The notes beneath the pieces are model-generated. The model saw only the letters and a list, made by a program, of their open reading frames with translations. It was not told the DNA's origin and ran no database searches. From Vulcanimicrobiota bacterium (lineage in GTDB: Bacteria > Vulcanimicrobiota > Vulcanimicrobiia > Vulcanimicrobiales > Vulcanimicrobiaceae), in contig JAFAXS010000170.1 of the NCBI GenBank assembly GCA_019240755.1, positions 1 through 61,839 on the forward strand: a DNA stretch of 61,839 nt, written 5' to 3'. This document shows, piece after piece, positions 1 to 8,153 of the stretch (position 1 is its first letter; the number at the start of each line of letters is the position of its first letter). The position numbers and the translations under genes were made by a program.

Positions 1-84
1 GTTATCGGTCGAAAACGAACTGCGGAAGAACTCCTCGACCAACCCGTGAAGGTCGCGCGCCCCGACCTTCTCCTGTTCTAGCAT
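1..84 (-). CDS. Possible N-terminus of an unidentified protein, cut by the window edge
   Basis: An ATG at 84 (minus strand) opens a frame of 28 codons that runs off the left edge without a stop. It begins MLEQEKVGARDL and is rich in charged residues. It lies downstream of menG on the same strand, separated by a long hairpin repeat, so it could be the next gene of a menaquinone-related unit. I do not recognise the family. A weak GAAGAG-like purine run sits immediately before the ATG. With only 28 residues visible, this may not be a gene. Confidence 0.3.
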   Translation of the reverse strand, partial: MLEQEKVGARDLHGLVEEFFRSSFSTDN

Positions 85-103
85 CTCTTCGCCCGTAGTG
101 ACG

Positions 104-181
104 GCGCGGTGACTCGCGGGTATGCCGCTCGATCGATTGACCTGAGAATTAGCGAGGGCGGCATACCCCAAGTCACCGCGC
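104..181. repeat. Intergenic hairpin repeat, copy 1
   Basis: Long interrupted inverted repeat. An outer 11-bp stem (104-114 with 171-181) and an inner 11-bp stem (GGGTATGCCGC at 118-128 with GCGGCATACCC at 158-168) are separated by a 3/2-nt internal bulge and close on a 29-nt loop. The inner arms and the loop-proximal TAGCGA are shared with a second copy at 11093-11143. It lies between menG and the next minus-strand frame. It could be a mobile hairpin, an intercistronic RNA stabiliser or a terminator. There is no T-tract on either strand. Confidence 0.85.
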
Positions 182-184
182 TCA

Positions 185-913
185 TCATTGCGGCTTCACA
201 CCGTAGTGGATCGCGATCGTGCCGCCCATCAGCGCCTGATACCCAGCCTCCGCGAAGCCGGCGCGGGCAAAGCGCTCCCGCAGGTCGTTCGCATTGGGAT
301 GATGCCTCAACGAGTTGGGGAGATAGGTGTAGGCGCTGCGTGAGCCCCCGACGATACCACCGACGAGGGGAACGACCCGGTAGAAGTAGAGATCGAAGAG
401 CCGCTTAACGATCGGGTTCGGCGCCTTGCTGACGTCGAGATTCACGAACCGCGCGCGGGGCCGGAGCACGCGCAAGATCTCGCGCAACGTCGCATCGATG
501 TCCACGACGTTTCGCAGCGAGAAGCCCATCGTTGCTCCATCGAACGACTCCTCCGGAAACGGCATTGCCATGACGTCGCCCTGGACGAACTGGGCTGCGC
601 CTCGAACACGGCGCGCGCGGATTGCCGCCCGTTCGAGCATCGGTTCGCAGAAGTCGAGCCCCGTCACCGTCAATGTCGGATCGCGCCGCAGCAGCCCGAA
701 CATGAGATCGCCCGTCCCGCAACAGCAGTCGAGGATCTTCGCGTGCGCGTTGGGCGCCAGCACCGCGATCGCGCGCCGGCGCCAGCGCTCGTCTTGCCGG
801 CCCGTGAGAACGCGGTTCGCCAAGTCGTACCGCGGGGCGATCGACGCAAACATCTCGCGCACGAATGCCCCTTTTTCACCCGCCGGCCGCGCGTGCGGCT
901 GAGTCGAAGTCAT
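185..913 (-). CDS. menG: Demethylmenaquinone/ubiquinone C-methyltransferase (MenG/UbiE)
   Basis: SAM-dependent methyltransferase that carries out the last C-methylation of menaquinone (or ubiquinone) in the cytoplasm. The 242-residue product has SAM motif I as DCCCGTGDL near residue 63, the acidic LDFCEPM strand end, and the GFSLRNVVD block typical of UbiE/MenG. The family N-terminus is recognisable in MFASIAPRYDLAN. I start at ATG 913 because the open frame continuing upstream to 985 shows no family features. It is divergent from a PLD-like gene, with 55 nt between starts. Menaquinone and ubiquinone specificity cannot be separated from sequence alone. Confidence 0.93.
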   Translation of the reverse strand: MTSTQPHARPAGEKGAFVREMFASIAPRYDLANRVLTGRQDERWRRRAIAVLAPNAHAKILDCCCGTGDLMFGLLRRDPTLTVTGLDFCEPMLERAAIRARRVRGAAQFVQGDVMAMPFPEESFDGATMGFSLRNVVDIDATLREILRVLRPRARFVNLDVSKAPNPIVKRLFDLYFYRVVPLVGGIVGGSRSAYTYLPNSLRHHPNANDLRERFARAGFAEAGYQALMGGTIAIHYGVKPQ

Positions 914-968
914 CGGTTCGGCTGCTTCCAATACTAGCGGACTCGGGCCTGTGTCGTGATGGCGCGGC

Positions 969-1760
969 GTGTTCACTTTGAGCACGACCGACGCCGTTGT
1001 CAGCGGGCTGGCCCACGCTACGAACGTCGAAGCGCAGGCCTACACGATGCATGGGCCGGTTCTGTGGGCGCTCGAAGCCGCGGCGCGGCGCGGGGCGCAC
1101 GTCGTCGTCGAGTTGGAGCGCAACCCGTTCGGCGACTCGCGCCTTGCCGCCGAGAACGCGCGCGTGGTCGAACGGATGCGGGCTGCCGGCGTCGACGCCC
1201 GCCTGGCGGACCCGGTTCACGCCAAGTGGGTCGTCGAGGACGGCGTCGCCTACCTCGACGACAAGAACTTCGGCGCCCACGACCTCATTCTGCGCGCGGA
1301 CAGCGTCGCGGAGCTCGCATCGGTCCCAACGGTGAAGCACCGCGCCCTCGAGGCCGAGGCGCAGTTATTGAGGAGCGCGCAGCCGGGTGACGACGTCATC
1401 GTCGAGACCGAATCGTTCGGCTGCTGCAATGCTGTCTATTCCGCCCTCAACGCGATCGCGCGACGCGGCGTCTCGCCACGGCTGCTCGTCTGCGAACGAG
1501 AGCTACACGACAATCCGCGCGAGCGTCAGGTTCTCGGCAGACTCGTGGAGGACGGCGTGCGCGTGCGCGTTTGTCGAAATTCCGAGAAGCTCGCGGCTGT
1601 GCGCGACGCCGCGTGGATGGGCTCCGCGAATGCGACCGTCGCATTCGGCAGCAGCGACTTGCCCGATTGGGGATTCGCCACCACTGACGCAACGATCGCA
1701 CCGGCCGTTCGCGCACGGCTGCAAGACGTTTGGTCGAAGGCGCATGACTTCACGACCTAG
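969..1760 (+). CDS. Phospholipase D-like protein with a degenerate second HKD motif
   Basis: 263-residue PLD-superfamily protein. The first half carries HAKWVVEDG followed by DDKNFG, a recognisable H-x-K motif. The second half carries EKLAAVRDAAWMGSANAT: the lysine, aspartate and GSxN elements are present but the histidine is replaced by glutamate. Canonical PLDs pair two HKD motifs in one active site, so activity may depend on dimerisation or be lost. There is no clear signal peptide or membrane span. The start is GTG at 969; a TTG three codons later is an alternative. Its stop shares a CTAG palindrome with the tatD stop on the other strand. Confidence 0.75.
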   Translation: MFTLSTTDAVVSGLAHATNVEAQAYTMHGPVLWALEAAARRGAHVVVELERNPFGDSRLAAENARVVERMRAAGVDARLADPVHAKWVVEDGVAYLDDKNFGAHDLILRADSVAELASVPTVKHRALEAEAQLLRSAQPGDDVIVETESFGCCNAVYSALNAIARRGVSPRLLVCERELHDNPRERQVLGRLVEDGVRVRVCRNSEKLAAVRDAAWMGSANATVAFGSSDLPDWGFATTDATIAPAVRARLQDVWSKAHDFTT

Positions 1761-2527
1761 CTCGCCCGCATGCCAAATAGGGTGCGCGCGTTGCGATCCG
1801 TCGTAGCAATCAGCTCGTGCAGGGAAACACCCAGGATTTCGCCGAGCCTCGCTGCGGTGTGTGCGATGAACGCCGGCTCGTTGCGCTTGCCGCGCATGGG
1901 CTCCGGCGCAAGATACGGCGCGTCGGTCTCCAGCACGATGCGATCGAGGCCGGCGGCGCAGACCGCCTCGCGCAGCGCCGGCGCGTTGGCGAACGTTACG
2001 ACGCCGCCGATGCCGAGCAGCAAGCCGAACTCGGCAACGAGGGTCTGCGCCTGTTGCGCCGTGCCGGTGAAGCAGTGAACCACGCCGCGCATCCCGCTCT
2101 TCCATTCCTCGCGTAGGATTGCGGTGAAGTCTTCGAAGGCGTCCCGATGGTGAAAGATCACAGGCATCTCGGTTTCGCGCGCAAGCCGCAGCTGGGCGCG
2201 AAGGACGCGCTGCTGCGCGTCTCGCGGGCTGTGGTCGTAGTAGTAGTCGAGTCCAGTCTCGCCGAGCGCGACGACCGGCGATTGTGCAAGCAGCGGGCGC
2301 AGCGCCTCGGCAGGCGTCGCCGGCGCATCCTTGGCGTCGTGCGGATGAATCCCAGCGGCCGCAAAACAGCGGTACTCCTGCGCCGTTGCGATGGCGCGGG
2401 CGCTGTCGGAGATGTTCTCTCCCACCGTGATCATCGCGGACACCCCCGCGGCTCGCGCTCGGGCCATCACCGCTGCGCGGTCGTGGTCGAATTTGTGGTC
2501 GTGGACGTGGCAGTGGGTGTCGATCAC
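1757..2527 (-). CDS. tatD: TatD-family metal-dependent DNase/hydrolase
   Basis: 256-residue amidohydrolase-fold nuclease of the TatD/YcfH/MBL-associated group. The metal-binding signature is complete: DTHCH at residues 3-7, GETGLDYYYD, FHHRDAFE, VVHCFTGT and the C-terminal LETDAPYLAPEP. The GTG start at 2527 overlaps the metG TGA by four bases (GTGA), giving translational coupling. The longer upstream frame lies inside metG and has no family features. Neighbouring TatD and MetG is a common bacterial arrangement. The likely role is 3'-5' DNase or general phosphodiesterase; the physiological substrate is unknown. Confidence 0.92.
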   Translation of the reverse strand: MIDTHCHVHDHKFDHDRAAVMARARAAGVSAMITVGENISDSARAIATAQEYRCFAAAGIHPHDAKDAPATPAEALRPLLAQSPVVALGETGLDYYYDHSPRDAQQRVLRAQLRLARETEMPVIFHHRDAFEDFTAILREEWKSGMRGVVHCFTGTAQQAQTLVAEFGLLLGIGGVVTFANAPALREAVCAAGLDRIVLETDAPYLAPEPMRGKRNEPAFIAHTAARLGEILGVSLHELIATTDRNARTLFGMRAS

Positions 2528-4041
2528 GCGATCTTTGGAAAGAGCGAGGATCCGGGCGAGACGCGCGTGCCGGCGGCAATCCTGCCCCACCCCGCGAACG
2601 AGGTGGACCAGTCCTCATCAATCAGACCCGGTTTCCCGAGCTGTCGCCACATCTCGGCCGTGCGTTCGGGCATGACGGGATGCAACAGGATCGCCAAGCG
2701 GCGCAATCCCTCGCAGCAATCGTAGAGCAAGGAGCCGAGCTCGTCGCGTCTGCCCTCCTTCTGCAGCACCCATGGCTTGCGCTCGTCGATTCGCCGATTG
2801 AGCGTCGCCACGAGATCCCATATCGATTCCAGCGCGTCTCTGAATCGCAACTCCAACAGCTCGGCGCGCACCTTGACGGCCAGACCGCCGAACCGGTGCT
2901 CCAAGTCGCTCTCGGCAGGCGCGGCTGGGATCGTACCGCCGAAATAGCGCTGTACCATCGCCAGCGTTCGCTGCAGTAGATTGCCTAAGTCGTTCGCCAG
3001 ATCGCTCGTATACCGCGCGGAAATCTTCTCTTCCGAGTACGAAAAGTCGCTGCCGAAAGCAGCTTCCCGCAGCAAGAAATAGCGGACCGAATCCGCTCCA
3101 AAACGCTGCGCCAGTGCAAAGGGATCCGCAACGTTGCCGACGCTCTTGCTCATCTTTTGGCCTTCGACGGTGATCCATCCATGCGCAAAGATCAAGTCGG
3201 GAGCGGCCTCGCCGAGGGCCCACAGAATGGCGGGCCAGATGATCGCGTGGAACCGTGCGATGTCTTTGCCGATGAGCTGCGTGCTCGCGGGCCAGTAGGT
3301 GTTAAACAGTGCGTCGTCTTCACTCCAGCCGATCGCCGTGATGTAGTTAAGCAGCGCGTCTAGCCAAACGTAAATCACGCCGCCGTGTCGCGGGATCGGC
3401 ACGCCCCAATCGAAGGTCGCGCGTGAGATGGAAAGATCCTCGAGACCGTCTCGCAAGAGCGCCATCATCTCGTTGTAGACGCTGCGCGGTTGCACCCAAG
3501 TGGGATTGCGCTGGTAATGCTCGATCAGCCGTTCGCGGTAGGCGGAGAGTCGAAAAAACCAATCGTCTTCGGAAATCCACTGCACCTCGCGGCCGCAGGT
3601 TGGGCAACGCCCATCGACGAGTTTTGATTCGAGCCAAAACGTCTCTTCATGGACGCAGTACCAGCCTTCGTACTTGCCGAGATAGACGTCGCCGCGCGCG
3701 TGCAACTGCTCGAAGACCCGCTGCACTTTTTCGACGTGGCGCGCTTGCGTCGTCCGGATGAAGTCGTCGTAGCTGCAGTGATAGAGCTTAAAGAGCTCCT
3801 GCCAGCGCGGAACCAACTCGTCGGTCCACACCTGCGGACTCATTCCCGCCGCCGCGGCCGCATTGGCAACCTTTTGGCCGTGCTCGTCGGTGCCCGTTAG
3901 GAAGAACGCAGGCCGAAAAGTACGCGCCGTGCGCGCCAGCGCATCGGCCACAATCGTCGTGTAGACGTGTCCGACGTGCGGATTGCCGTTGATATAGTAA
4001 ATCGGCGTCGTGACGTAATACGCCCGCTCCACGCTAGACAC
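2524..4041 (-). CDS. metG: Methionyl-tRNA synthetase, short form without C-terminal tRNA-binding domain
   Basis: Class I synthetase charging tRNA-Met. The 505-residue product begins YVTTPIYYINGNPHVGH, with HVGH near residue 22 and KMSKS near residue 296. A partial zinc region is visible as WYCVHEE and CPTCGREV. It ends after the anticodon-binding helices and lacks the C-terminal EMAP/Trbp111 domain found in longer MetRS. GTG 4041 follows AAGGG at about 4-nt spacing and comes just after the rsmI stop (4043). GTG 4032 is the alternative. The longer open frame into rsmI is not coding for MetRS. The chain is rsmI-metG-tatD. Confidence 0.96.
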   Translation of the reverse strand: MSSVERAYYVTTPIYYINGNPHVGHVYTTIVADALARTARTFRPAFFLTGTDEHGQKVANAAAAAGMSPQVWTDELVPRWQELFKLYHCSYDDFIRTTQARHVEKVQRVFEQLHARGDVYLGKYEGWYCVHEETFWLESKLVDGRCPTCGREVQWISEDDWFFRLSAYRERLIEHYQRNPTWVQPRSVYNEMMALLRDGLEDLSISRATFDWGVPIPRHGGVIYVWLDALLNYITAIGWSEDDALFNTYWPASTQLIGKDIARFHAIIWPAILWALGEAAPDLIFAHGWITVEGQKMSKSVGNVADPFALAQRFGADSVRYFLLREAAFGSDFSYSEEKISARYTSDLANDLGNLLQRTLAMVQRYFGGTIPAAPAESDLEHRFGGLAVKVRAELLELRFRDALESIWDLVATLNRRIDERKPWVLQKEGRRDELGSLLYDCCEGLRRLAILLHPVMPERTAEMWRQLGKPGLIDEDWSTSFAGWGRIAAGTRVSPGSSLFPKIA

Positions 4042-4042
4042 G

Positions 4043-4888
4043 CTACCCTTCGTTAAGGGAGGCGTCACGCAGCGCCTTCCGCGCGGCGACGCGCGCATAG
4101 AGGCGACGCCGGTCGCCAAAGCCCTGCTTCGCAAGCACCTTAGCCACGTCCCCCACGCGTCCGCCGCCGCGCAACAGCGAGTCGATAGCGTCGTCAGTTG
4201 AACCGACGTGCGCTTTCGGCGCAGCAGCATACGGCGCGACCGCGAATGCAACCTCGCCTCGTATGCGTTCCGGCACGCGCGCGACTATTTCATCGGGTGT
4301 ACCCCAAAGCTGCTCCTCGTGCAGCTTCGTGTATTCGCGTACCACGAAGACGCGGGCATCTGGCGCCACCACCGCGAGGTCCTTCAGCGTCGCCTGCAAG
4401 CGGTGCGGCGATTCGTACCAAATCGTTGTTTGTTCACGACGCAGCGCGTCGTCGAACCGCTTCTTGCGCGCCCCTGTCGTTCGCGGAGGAAAGCCTTCGA
4501 AGGAAAAGCGATCCAACGGGAAGCCTGAAAGCAGCGCGACGGCCGGAGGTACGCTCGGGCCCGGCAGCACCGCCACTGCAATGCCGGCGTCGCGCGCCGC
4601 GGCGACGAGCGCGCTTCCGGGATCAGAGACGCCGGGCATTCCGGCGTCGCAGGTGACGACGACGTCTTCGTTGCGCGCGCGCTCCAGAATCTGCGGCGTT
4701 ACGTCACGCGCGTTTTCTTCGCGGTAGCTCCACAGCTCGCGGCCGGTGATTTGCAGCGCGGCGAGCAGCTTCCGCGCAACGCGCGTATCCTCGGCGACGA
4801 TCAACGCTGCCTCCCGCAAGTGATCGAGCGCGCGAAGCGTGATGTCGCGCAGGTTTCCCAGCGGCGTCGGTACGAAGACGAGGGGCAT
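4043..4888 (-). CDS. rsmI: 16S rRNA (cytidine1402-2'-O)-methyltransferase RsmI
   Basis: Tetrapyrrole-methylase-fold enzyme that 2'-O-methylates C1402 of 16S rRNA in the decoding centre. The 281-residue length is typical. Signatures visible are FVPTPLGNLRDIT at the N-terminus, VAEDTRV, CDAGMPGVSDPGS, FEGFPPR and YESPHR. The C-terminal helical tail (DAIDSLLRGGGRVGDVAK) is the usual RsmI extension. It is first in the rsmI-metG-tatD chain. Its ATG (4888-4886) is interleaved with the divergent glutaredoxin ATG (4887-4889) on a single CATG. Confidence 0.95.
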   Translation of the reverse strand: MPLVFVPTPLGNLRDITLRALDHLREAALIVAEDTRVARKLLAALQITGRELWSYREENARDVTPQILERARNEDVVVTCDAGMPGVSDPGSALVAAARDAGIAVAVLPGPSVPPAVALLSGFPLDRFSFEGFPPRTTGARKKRFDDALRREQTTIWYESPHRLQATLKDLAVVAPDARVFVVREYTKLHEEQLWGTPDEIVARVPERIRGEVAFAVAPYAAAPKAHVGSTDDAIDSLLRGGGRVGDVAKVLAKQGFGDRRRLYARVAARKALRDASLNEG

Positions 4889-5147
4889 GGCCGCTGCCTT
4901 CGACGCGCAACACGTACCTCCGGGCGCGAAACTCGAGCTCTATATAAAAAAGAGCTGTCCCTATTGCCGGCAAGCCATGGCATTTTACGACGCGGCGGGC
5001 ACCCCGTATACCGCGTACGACGCGCAGAACGACCGCGACGCGCGCGCGAAGATGTTCGCCTACTCCGGCGGAGACCCAACGGTTCCGGCGATCGTAGTCA
5101 ATGGAAGTTACGTCCAATCCGGGTGGGGATCACCACCCCAAGGGTGA
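4887..5147 (+). CDS. Glutaredoxin-like protein
   Basis: 86-residue thioredoxin-fold protein with the dithiol active site SCPYCRQAM, followed by a TVPAIVV-type cis-proline strand, as in class I glutaredoxins (UxxA/Grx3 type). It probably reduces disulfides or glutathionylated proteins in the cytoplasm. The ATG at 4887 follows GAGGGG. An earlier in-frame ATG at 4839 would lie within rsmI and lacks support. The usual GG-x-DD helix after the proline is replaced by NGSYVQSGWGSPPQG, so the C-terminus is atypically short and proline/glycine-rich. Start codons of this gene and rsmI overlap on opposite strands. Confidence 0.85.
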   Translation: MAAAFDAQHVPPGAKLELYIKKSCPYCRQAMAFYDAAGTPYTAYDAQNDRDARAKMFAYSGGDPTVPAIVVNGSYVQSGWGSPPQG

Positions 5148-5157
5148 ACCGTCCATT

Positions 5158-5177
5158 AACCCGCCGGTCGGCGGGTT
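5158..5177. terminator. Hairpin after the glutaredoxin gene, terminator-like
   Basis: AACCCGCC, GGTC loop, GGCGGGTT: a perfect 8-bp GC-rich stem just after the glutaredoxin stop. It is followed by TGTCGTTAAC rather than a run of T, so it is only a weak intrinsic terminator. It also forms part of the leader of the next gene, whose GGAGG ribosome site starts 15 nt downstream. Confidence 0.45.
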
Positions 5178-5203
5178 GTCGTTAACAACTTGGAGGTGTG
5201 AAC

Positions 5204-5506
5204 GTGGACCGTAGTAATGCGGCTTATACGGGTTTCTTTGCGACGTTGATGCTCGTGTACTTCGTCGTGGTGCTGGCGATCGTCGCATTCACGATTTGGG
5301 TCTATTGGCGGATTTTCGCCAAGGCCGGATACAACGGAGCGATGTCGTTGCTGAATCTCATTCCGGGCGTCGGCCCCCTGATCTCGATGCTGATCTTGGC
5401 GTTTGGGCGCTGGCCGATCGAAGATCAGCTCGATGCACTGCGCGCCGGTGGGCCGCCCGCCGCGCCACCGCCGGCGGCGACCGGCACCTCCGTCATGCCG
5501 GTGTAG
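5204..5506 (+). CDS. Small integral membrane protein, two transmembrane segments
   Basis: 100-residue protein with one long hydrophobic helix (about residues 11-35, FFATLMLVYFVVV...), a YWRIFAKAGYNGAMSLL loop, a second segment containing LIPGVGPLISMLILAF, and a proline/alanine-rich tail. The xxIFxKAGxxG-then-IPxxG layout resembles small DUF5684/DUF805-like membrane proteins, but no family is certain. GTG 5204 is chosen because GGAGG at 5192-5196 gives 7-nt spacing; the GTG at 5198 is too close. The last 14 nt overlap the 3' end of pepP on the other strand. Confidence 0.7.
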   Translation: MDRSNAAYTGFFATLMLVYFVVVLAIVAFTIWVYWRIFAKAGYNGAMSLLNLIPGVGPLISMLILAFGRWPIEDQLDALRAGGPPAAPPPAATGTSVMPV

Positions 5507-6944
5507 GAGTCCAGGCACCGGCGATCCACCGTTCGACGTCGCGCGCACGCGACGGAATGTCGCGCGAGAGGACCTCGCACCCGGCGGCCGTCACGGCGAC
5601 GTCATCTTCGATTCGCACGCCGATTCCGCGCAGTTCTTCCGGCACGGTGGCGTCGTCCGGCTGAAAATAGAGACCCGGCTCGACGGTCAAGACCATGCCT
5701 TCGCGCAACTTTCCGTAGCGGTATTCCGAGGATCGCGCGAGTGAGCAGTCGTGGACGTCGATTCCCAGCATGTGGCTCACTCCGTGGAGCGTGTAACGCT
5801 TTTGGAACTGACGCTGCTTGTCGAGAACCTCGTCAACGGAGCCCGTGAGAATCCCCCAATCGATGAGCGCGCCGGCCAGAACCCGCATCGCACGGCGGTA
5901 TGGCTCCAGGAAGTCGTTGCCGGGCGCGACCGCCTCGATCGCGGCCTGCTGCGCCTGCCACACGACGTCGTACACCGCACGTTCTCGCTCCGTGAAACCG
6001 CCGGAGATCGGCAGCGTGCGCGTGATGTCGGCGGTATAGAACGAGTCGCATTCCGCGCCTGCATCGATCAGGAGCAGGTCGCCCGCGCGGAGCTCTCCGT
6101 CGTTCCTCGTCCAGTGCAGCGTGCAGGCGTGGGCGCCCGCGCCGGCGATCGTCAAGTACCCGGTATCGTTGCCTTCGATCCGCGCGCGGCTCCAGAACGC
6201 TGCTTCGATCGCGCGCTCGTTCGCGCCGTTGCGCATGGCCCGAATCGCGTCTTCAAACGCGCGCTTCGTGATTGCGCAGGCCTTGCGCAGCTCCGCGAGC
6301 TCGTACTCGTCTTTGATCAACCGCATCTCGGAGAGGTGTTCGGCGAGTTCACGGTCGCCGTCGCTCGCGTCGAAGCGACCGTCGATCGCCTCGTCCACGC
6401 CGCGAACCACGCGCACCGGATAACGGGCGTCGCGCACGTCTTGCAAATATGCCGCGAGGTCGGCGAGTGAGCGCGCCTCCTCCACGCCAAAGAATCGGCG
6501 ACTCTCCTCGACGCCGCGATGGCTGCCGACCCAGAGCTCACCGTTGAAGCGATCGGTGAAAAACTCTTTGGTGCCGCGGTTGTGCGCGCGCACGAAGAGA
6601 ACCGCACGATGCTCCGCGCCGCGCGGTTCGAGCACGAGCAGCGCTCCAGGCTCACCGTCGCCGACTAAGTAGACGAAGTCGCTCGCCGGCCGAAACGCAT
6701 AGTTGGTGTCGCCCGCGCGCATGCGCTCCGGACCGGCCGGCACCACGAGATACTCGCCCGGATAGCGGCGGGACAGCGCCTTCCGGCGTTCTTCGAAGCG
6801 CCGCGCCTCCGGGTGAACGGCGCGTGCGGCCGGACGGTCGATCCAATCGCGCGCCATGAAGTCGATCAGGGCGGCGGGCGGCTCGATATCGTGCGCGGCT
6901 TGGCTCTCGTGCTCCGAAATTTCGATCTCGCGTTGTCCCGACAT
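5493..6944 (-). CDS. pepP: Xaa-Pro aminopeptidase (M24B)
   Basis: Dinuclear-metal peptidase that releases N-terminal residues preceding proline. The 483-residue product has the aminopeptidase-P N-terminal domain (FEERRKALSRRYPGE... YAFRPASDFVYLVG) and a pita-bread domain. Metal ligands appear in LLIDAGAECDSFYTADITRT, HGVSHMLGIDVHD, TVEPGLYF and VRIEDDV. The N-terminus is about 45 residues longer than in many PepP proteins. An internal ATG at MARDWID is a shorter alternative start. It is divergent from the DUF202 gene, with 35 nt between starts. Confidence 0.94.
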   Translation of the reverse strand: MSGQREIEISEHESQAAHDIEPPAALIDFMARDWIDRPAARAVHPEARRFEERRKALSRRYPGEYLVVPAGPERMRAGDTNYAFRPASDFVYLVGDGEPGALLVLEPRGAEHRAVLFVRAHNRGTKEFFTDRFNGELWVGSHRGVEESRRFFGVEEARSLADLAAYLQDVRDARYPVRVVRGVDEAIDGRFDASDGDRELAEHLSEMRLIKDEYELAELRKACAITKRAFEDAIRAMRNGANERAIEAAFWSRARIEGNDTGYLTIAGAGAHACTLHWTRNDGELRAGDLLLIDAGAECDSFYTADITRTLPISGGFTERERAVYDVVWQAQQAAIEAVAPGNDFLEPYRRAMRVLAGALIDWGILTGSVDEVLDKQRQFQKRYTLHGVSHMLGIDVHDCSLARSSEYRYGKLREGMVLTVEPGLYFQPDDATVPEELRGIGVRIEDDVAVTAAGCEVLSRDIPSRARDVERWIAGAWTPTPA

Positions 6945-6979
6945 GGTTCGGAGAAGATTCGCCTAACGCTGGGAAGGTC

Positions 6980-7333
6980 ATGCACGCAACCGATACGCTC
7001 GCTAACGAACGAACTTACCTCGCGTACATTCGCACGGCGCTCGCCTTTATTGCATTCGGCTTCGTGATCGCGCGATTCTCGCTCTTCGCGCGGGAATTCG
7101 CCTCGCTCGTGCATGGGGCCGGCCGGGTCACGGGCACCTCGACGAGCTTCGGCACCGCCATGGCGCTTTTTGGCATTTTCATCGCGCTGCTCGGAGCGTG
7201 GAGGTACTCGGCCACGCAGCGCGCGCTGGAGGCCGGGCGCGTCGTGTCGCTCTCGCCGCTCGCCGGCTACGGCATCTCGACGTTCGTGGTGGCGGTCGGG
7301 GCGATCGTGGCGATCGCGTTATTCTTCTACTGA
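6980..7333 (+). CDS. DUF202/YidH-type membrane protein
   Basis: 117-residue inner-membrane protein. The N-terminal LANERTYLAYIRTALAFIAFG is the DUF202 signature, followed by two more hydrophobic segments (TAMALFGIFIALLGAWRY and STFVVAVGAIVAIALFFY), for three predicted helices. Function of the family is unknown. It resembles the DUF202 half of some fungal VTC proteins, which is only a fold-level hint. The ATG follows GGGAAGG closely. Its 3' end overlaps nadC by 15 nt on the opposite strand. Confidence 0.88.
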   Translation: MHATDTLANERTYLAYIRTALAFIAFGFVIARFSLFAREFASLVHGAGRVTGTSTSFGTAMALFGIFIALLGAWRYSATQRALEAGRVVSLSPLAGYGISTFVVAVGAIVAIALFFY

Positions 7334-8152
7334 GACCTCTAAGCTAAAGTCGAGCGCCGGTGCGCTGTGCGTGATCGAGCCCACGCTAATGACGTCCACT
7401 CCGGTCTCCGCGAGTGCTCGCACGTTTTCGAGCGTGACGCCGCCGCTGGCCTCGGTGACCACGCGGCCGTTGACGATGCCCATCGCCTCGCGCAGCGTCG
7501 CGGCGCTCATATTGTCCAGCAGCACTGCGTCGATCGGCTCGGCGATCGCTTCGCGGAGCTGCTCGAGGGTATCGACTTCAACTTCGACCTTGACCATGTG
7601 TCCGGCGCGCCGGCGCGCGGCCGCGACGGCCGCGTGAATCGACGGCGACAACGCGAGATGATTGTCTTTGATCAGCACGGCGTCGTCGAGTCCGAAGCGA
7701 TGGTTGATGCCGCCGCCGCAGCGGACCGCGTAGCGTTCCAGCGCGCGCAATCCGGGTGTGGTCTTGCGAGTGTCGGTGATGCGCGCCTGCGTTCCCGCGA
7801 TGCGATCGACGAGCGCTCGAGTTGCGGTCGCGATGCCGGAGAGCCGGCCCAGCAGGTTGAGCGCGGTTCGTTCGCCGGTCAAGATGGCCCGCGCCGAACC
7901 GCAAATGCGTGCGACCGGTTGATCTGGGCCGACGCGGTCGCCGTCGCGCGCGAGCGCCCGAAACTCGATGCGGTCGTCTAGCAGGTGAAACGCGAGCGCC
8001 GCCACGTCAATTCCCGCCAGAATGCCGGTCGCTCGGGCGACGATCTGCGCGACCGCCGTGCGCTCCGGCGCGATGAGCGCATCGGTGGTCAGATCGCCGC
8101 CCCGCCCGGCGTCTTCGCGCAGCGCGGCCCGCACCACGGGCTCCGCCGTCAC
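7319..8152 (-). CDS. nadC: Nicotinate-nucleotide pyrophosphorylase (carboxylating)
   Basis: Quinolinate phosphoribosyltransferase: quinolinate plus PRPP gives nicotinate mononucleotide, the last step of de novo NAD precursor synthesis. Conserved elements include GERTALNLLGRLSGIAT, ITDTRKTTPGLR, KYAVRCGGG-type (here RYAVRCGGGINHR), LIKDNH and EASGGVTLENV. GTG 8152 begins two bases after the nadB stop (8154) and gives a normal-length N-terminus. An ATG at 8203 would lie inside nadB and has no ribosome site. It is third in nadA-nadB-nadC. Confidence 0.95.
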   Translation of the reverse strand: MTAEPVVRAALREDAGRGGDLTTDALIAPERTAVAQIVARATGILAGIDVAALAFHLLDDRIEFRALARDGDRVGPDQPVARICGSARAILTGERTALNLLGRLSGIATATRALVDRIAGTQARITDTRKTTPGLRALERYAVRCGGGINHRFGLDDAVLIKDNHLALSPSIHAAVAAARRRAGHMVKVEVEVDTLEQLREAIAEPIDAVLLDNMSAATLREAMGIVNGRVVTEASGGVTLENVRALAETGVDVISVGSITHSAPALDFSLEVSVEE

Positions 8153-8153
8153 T

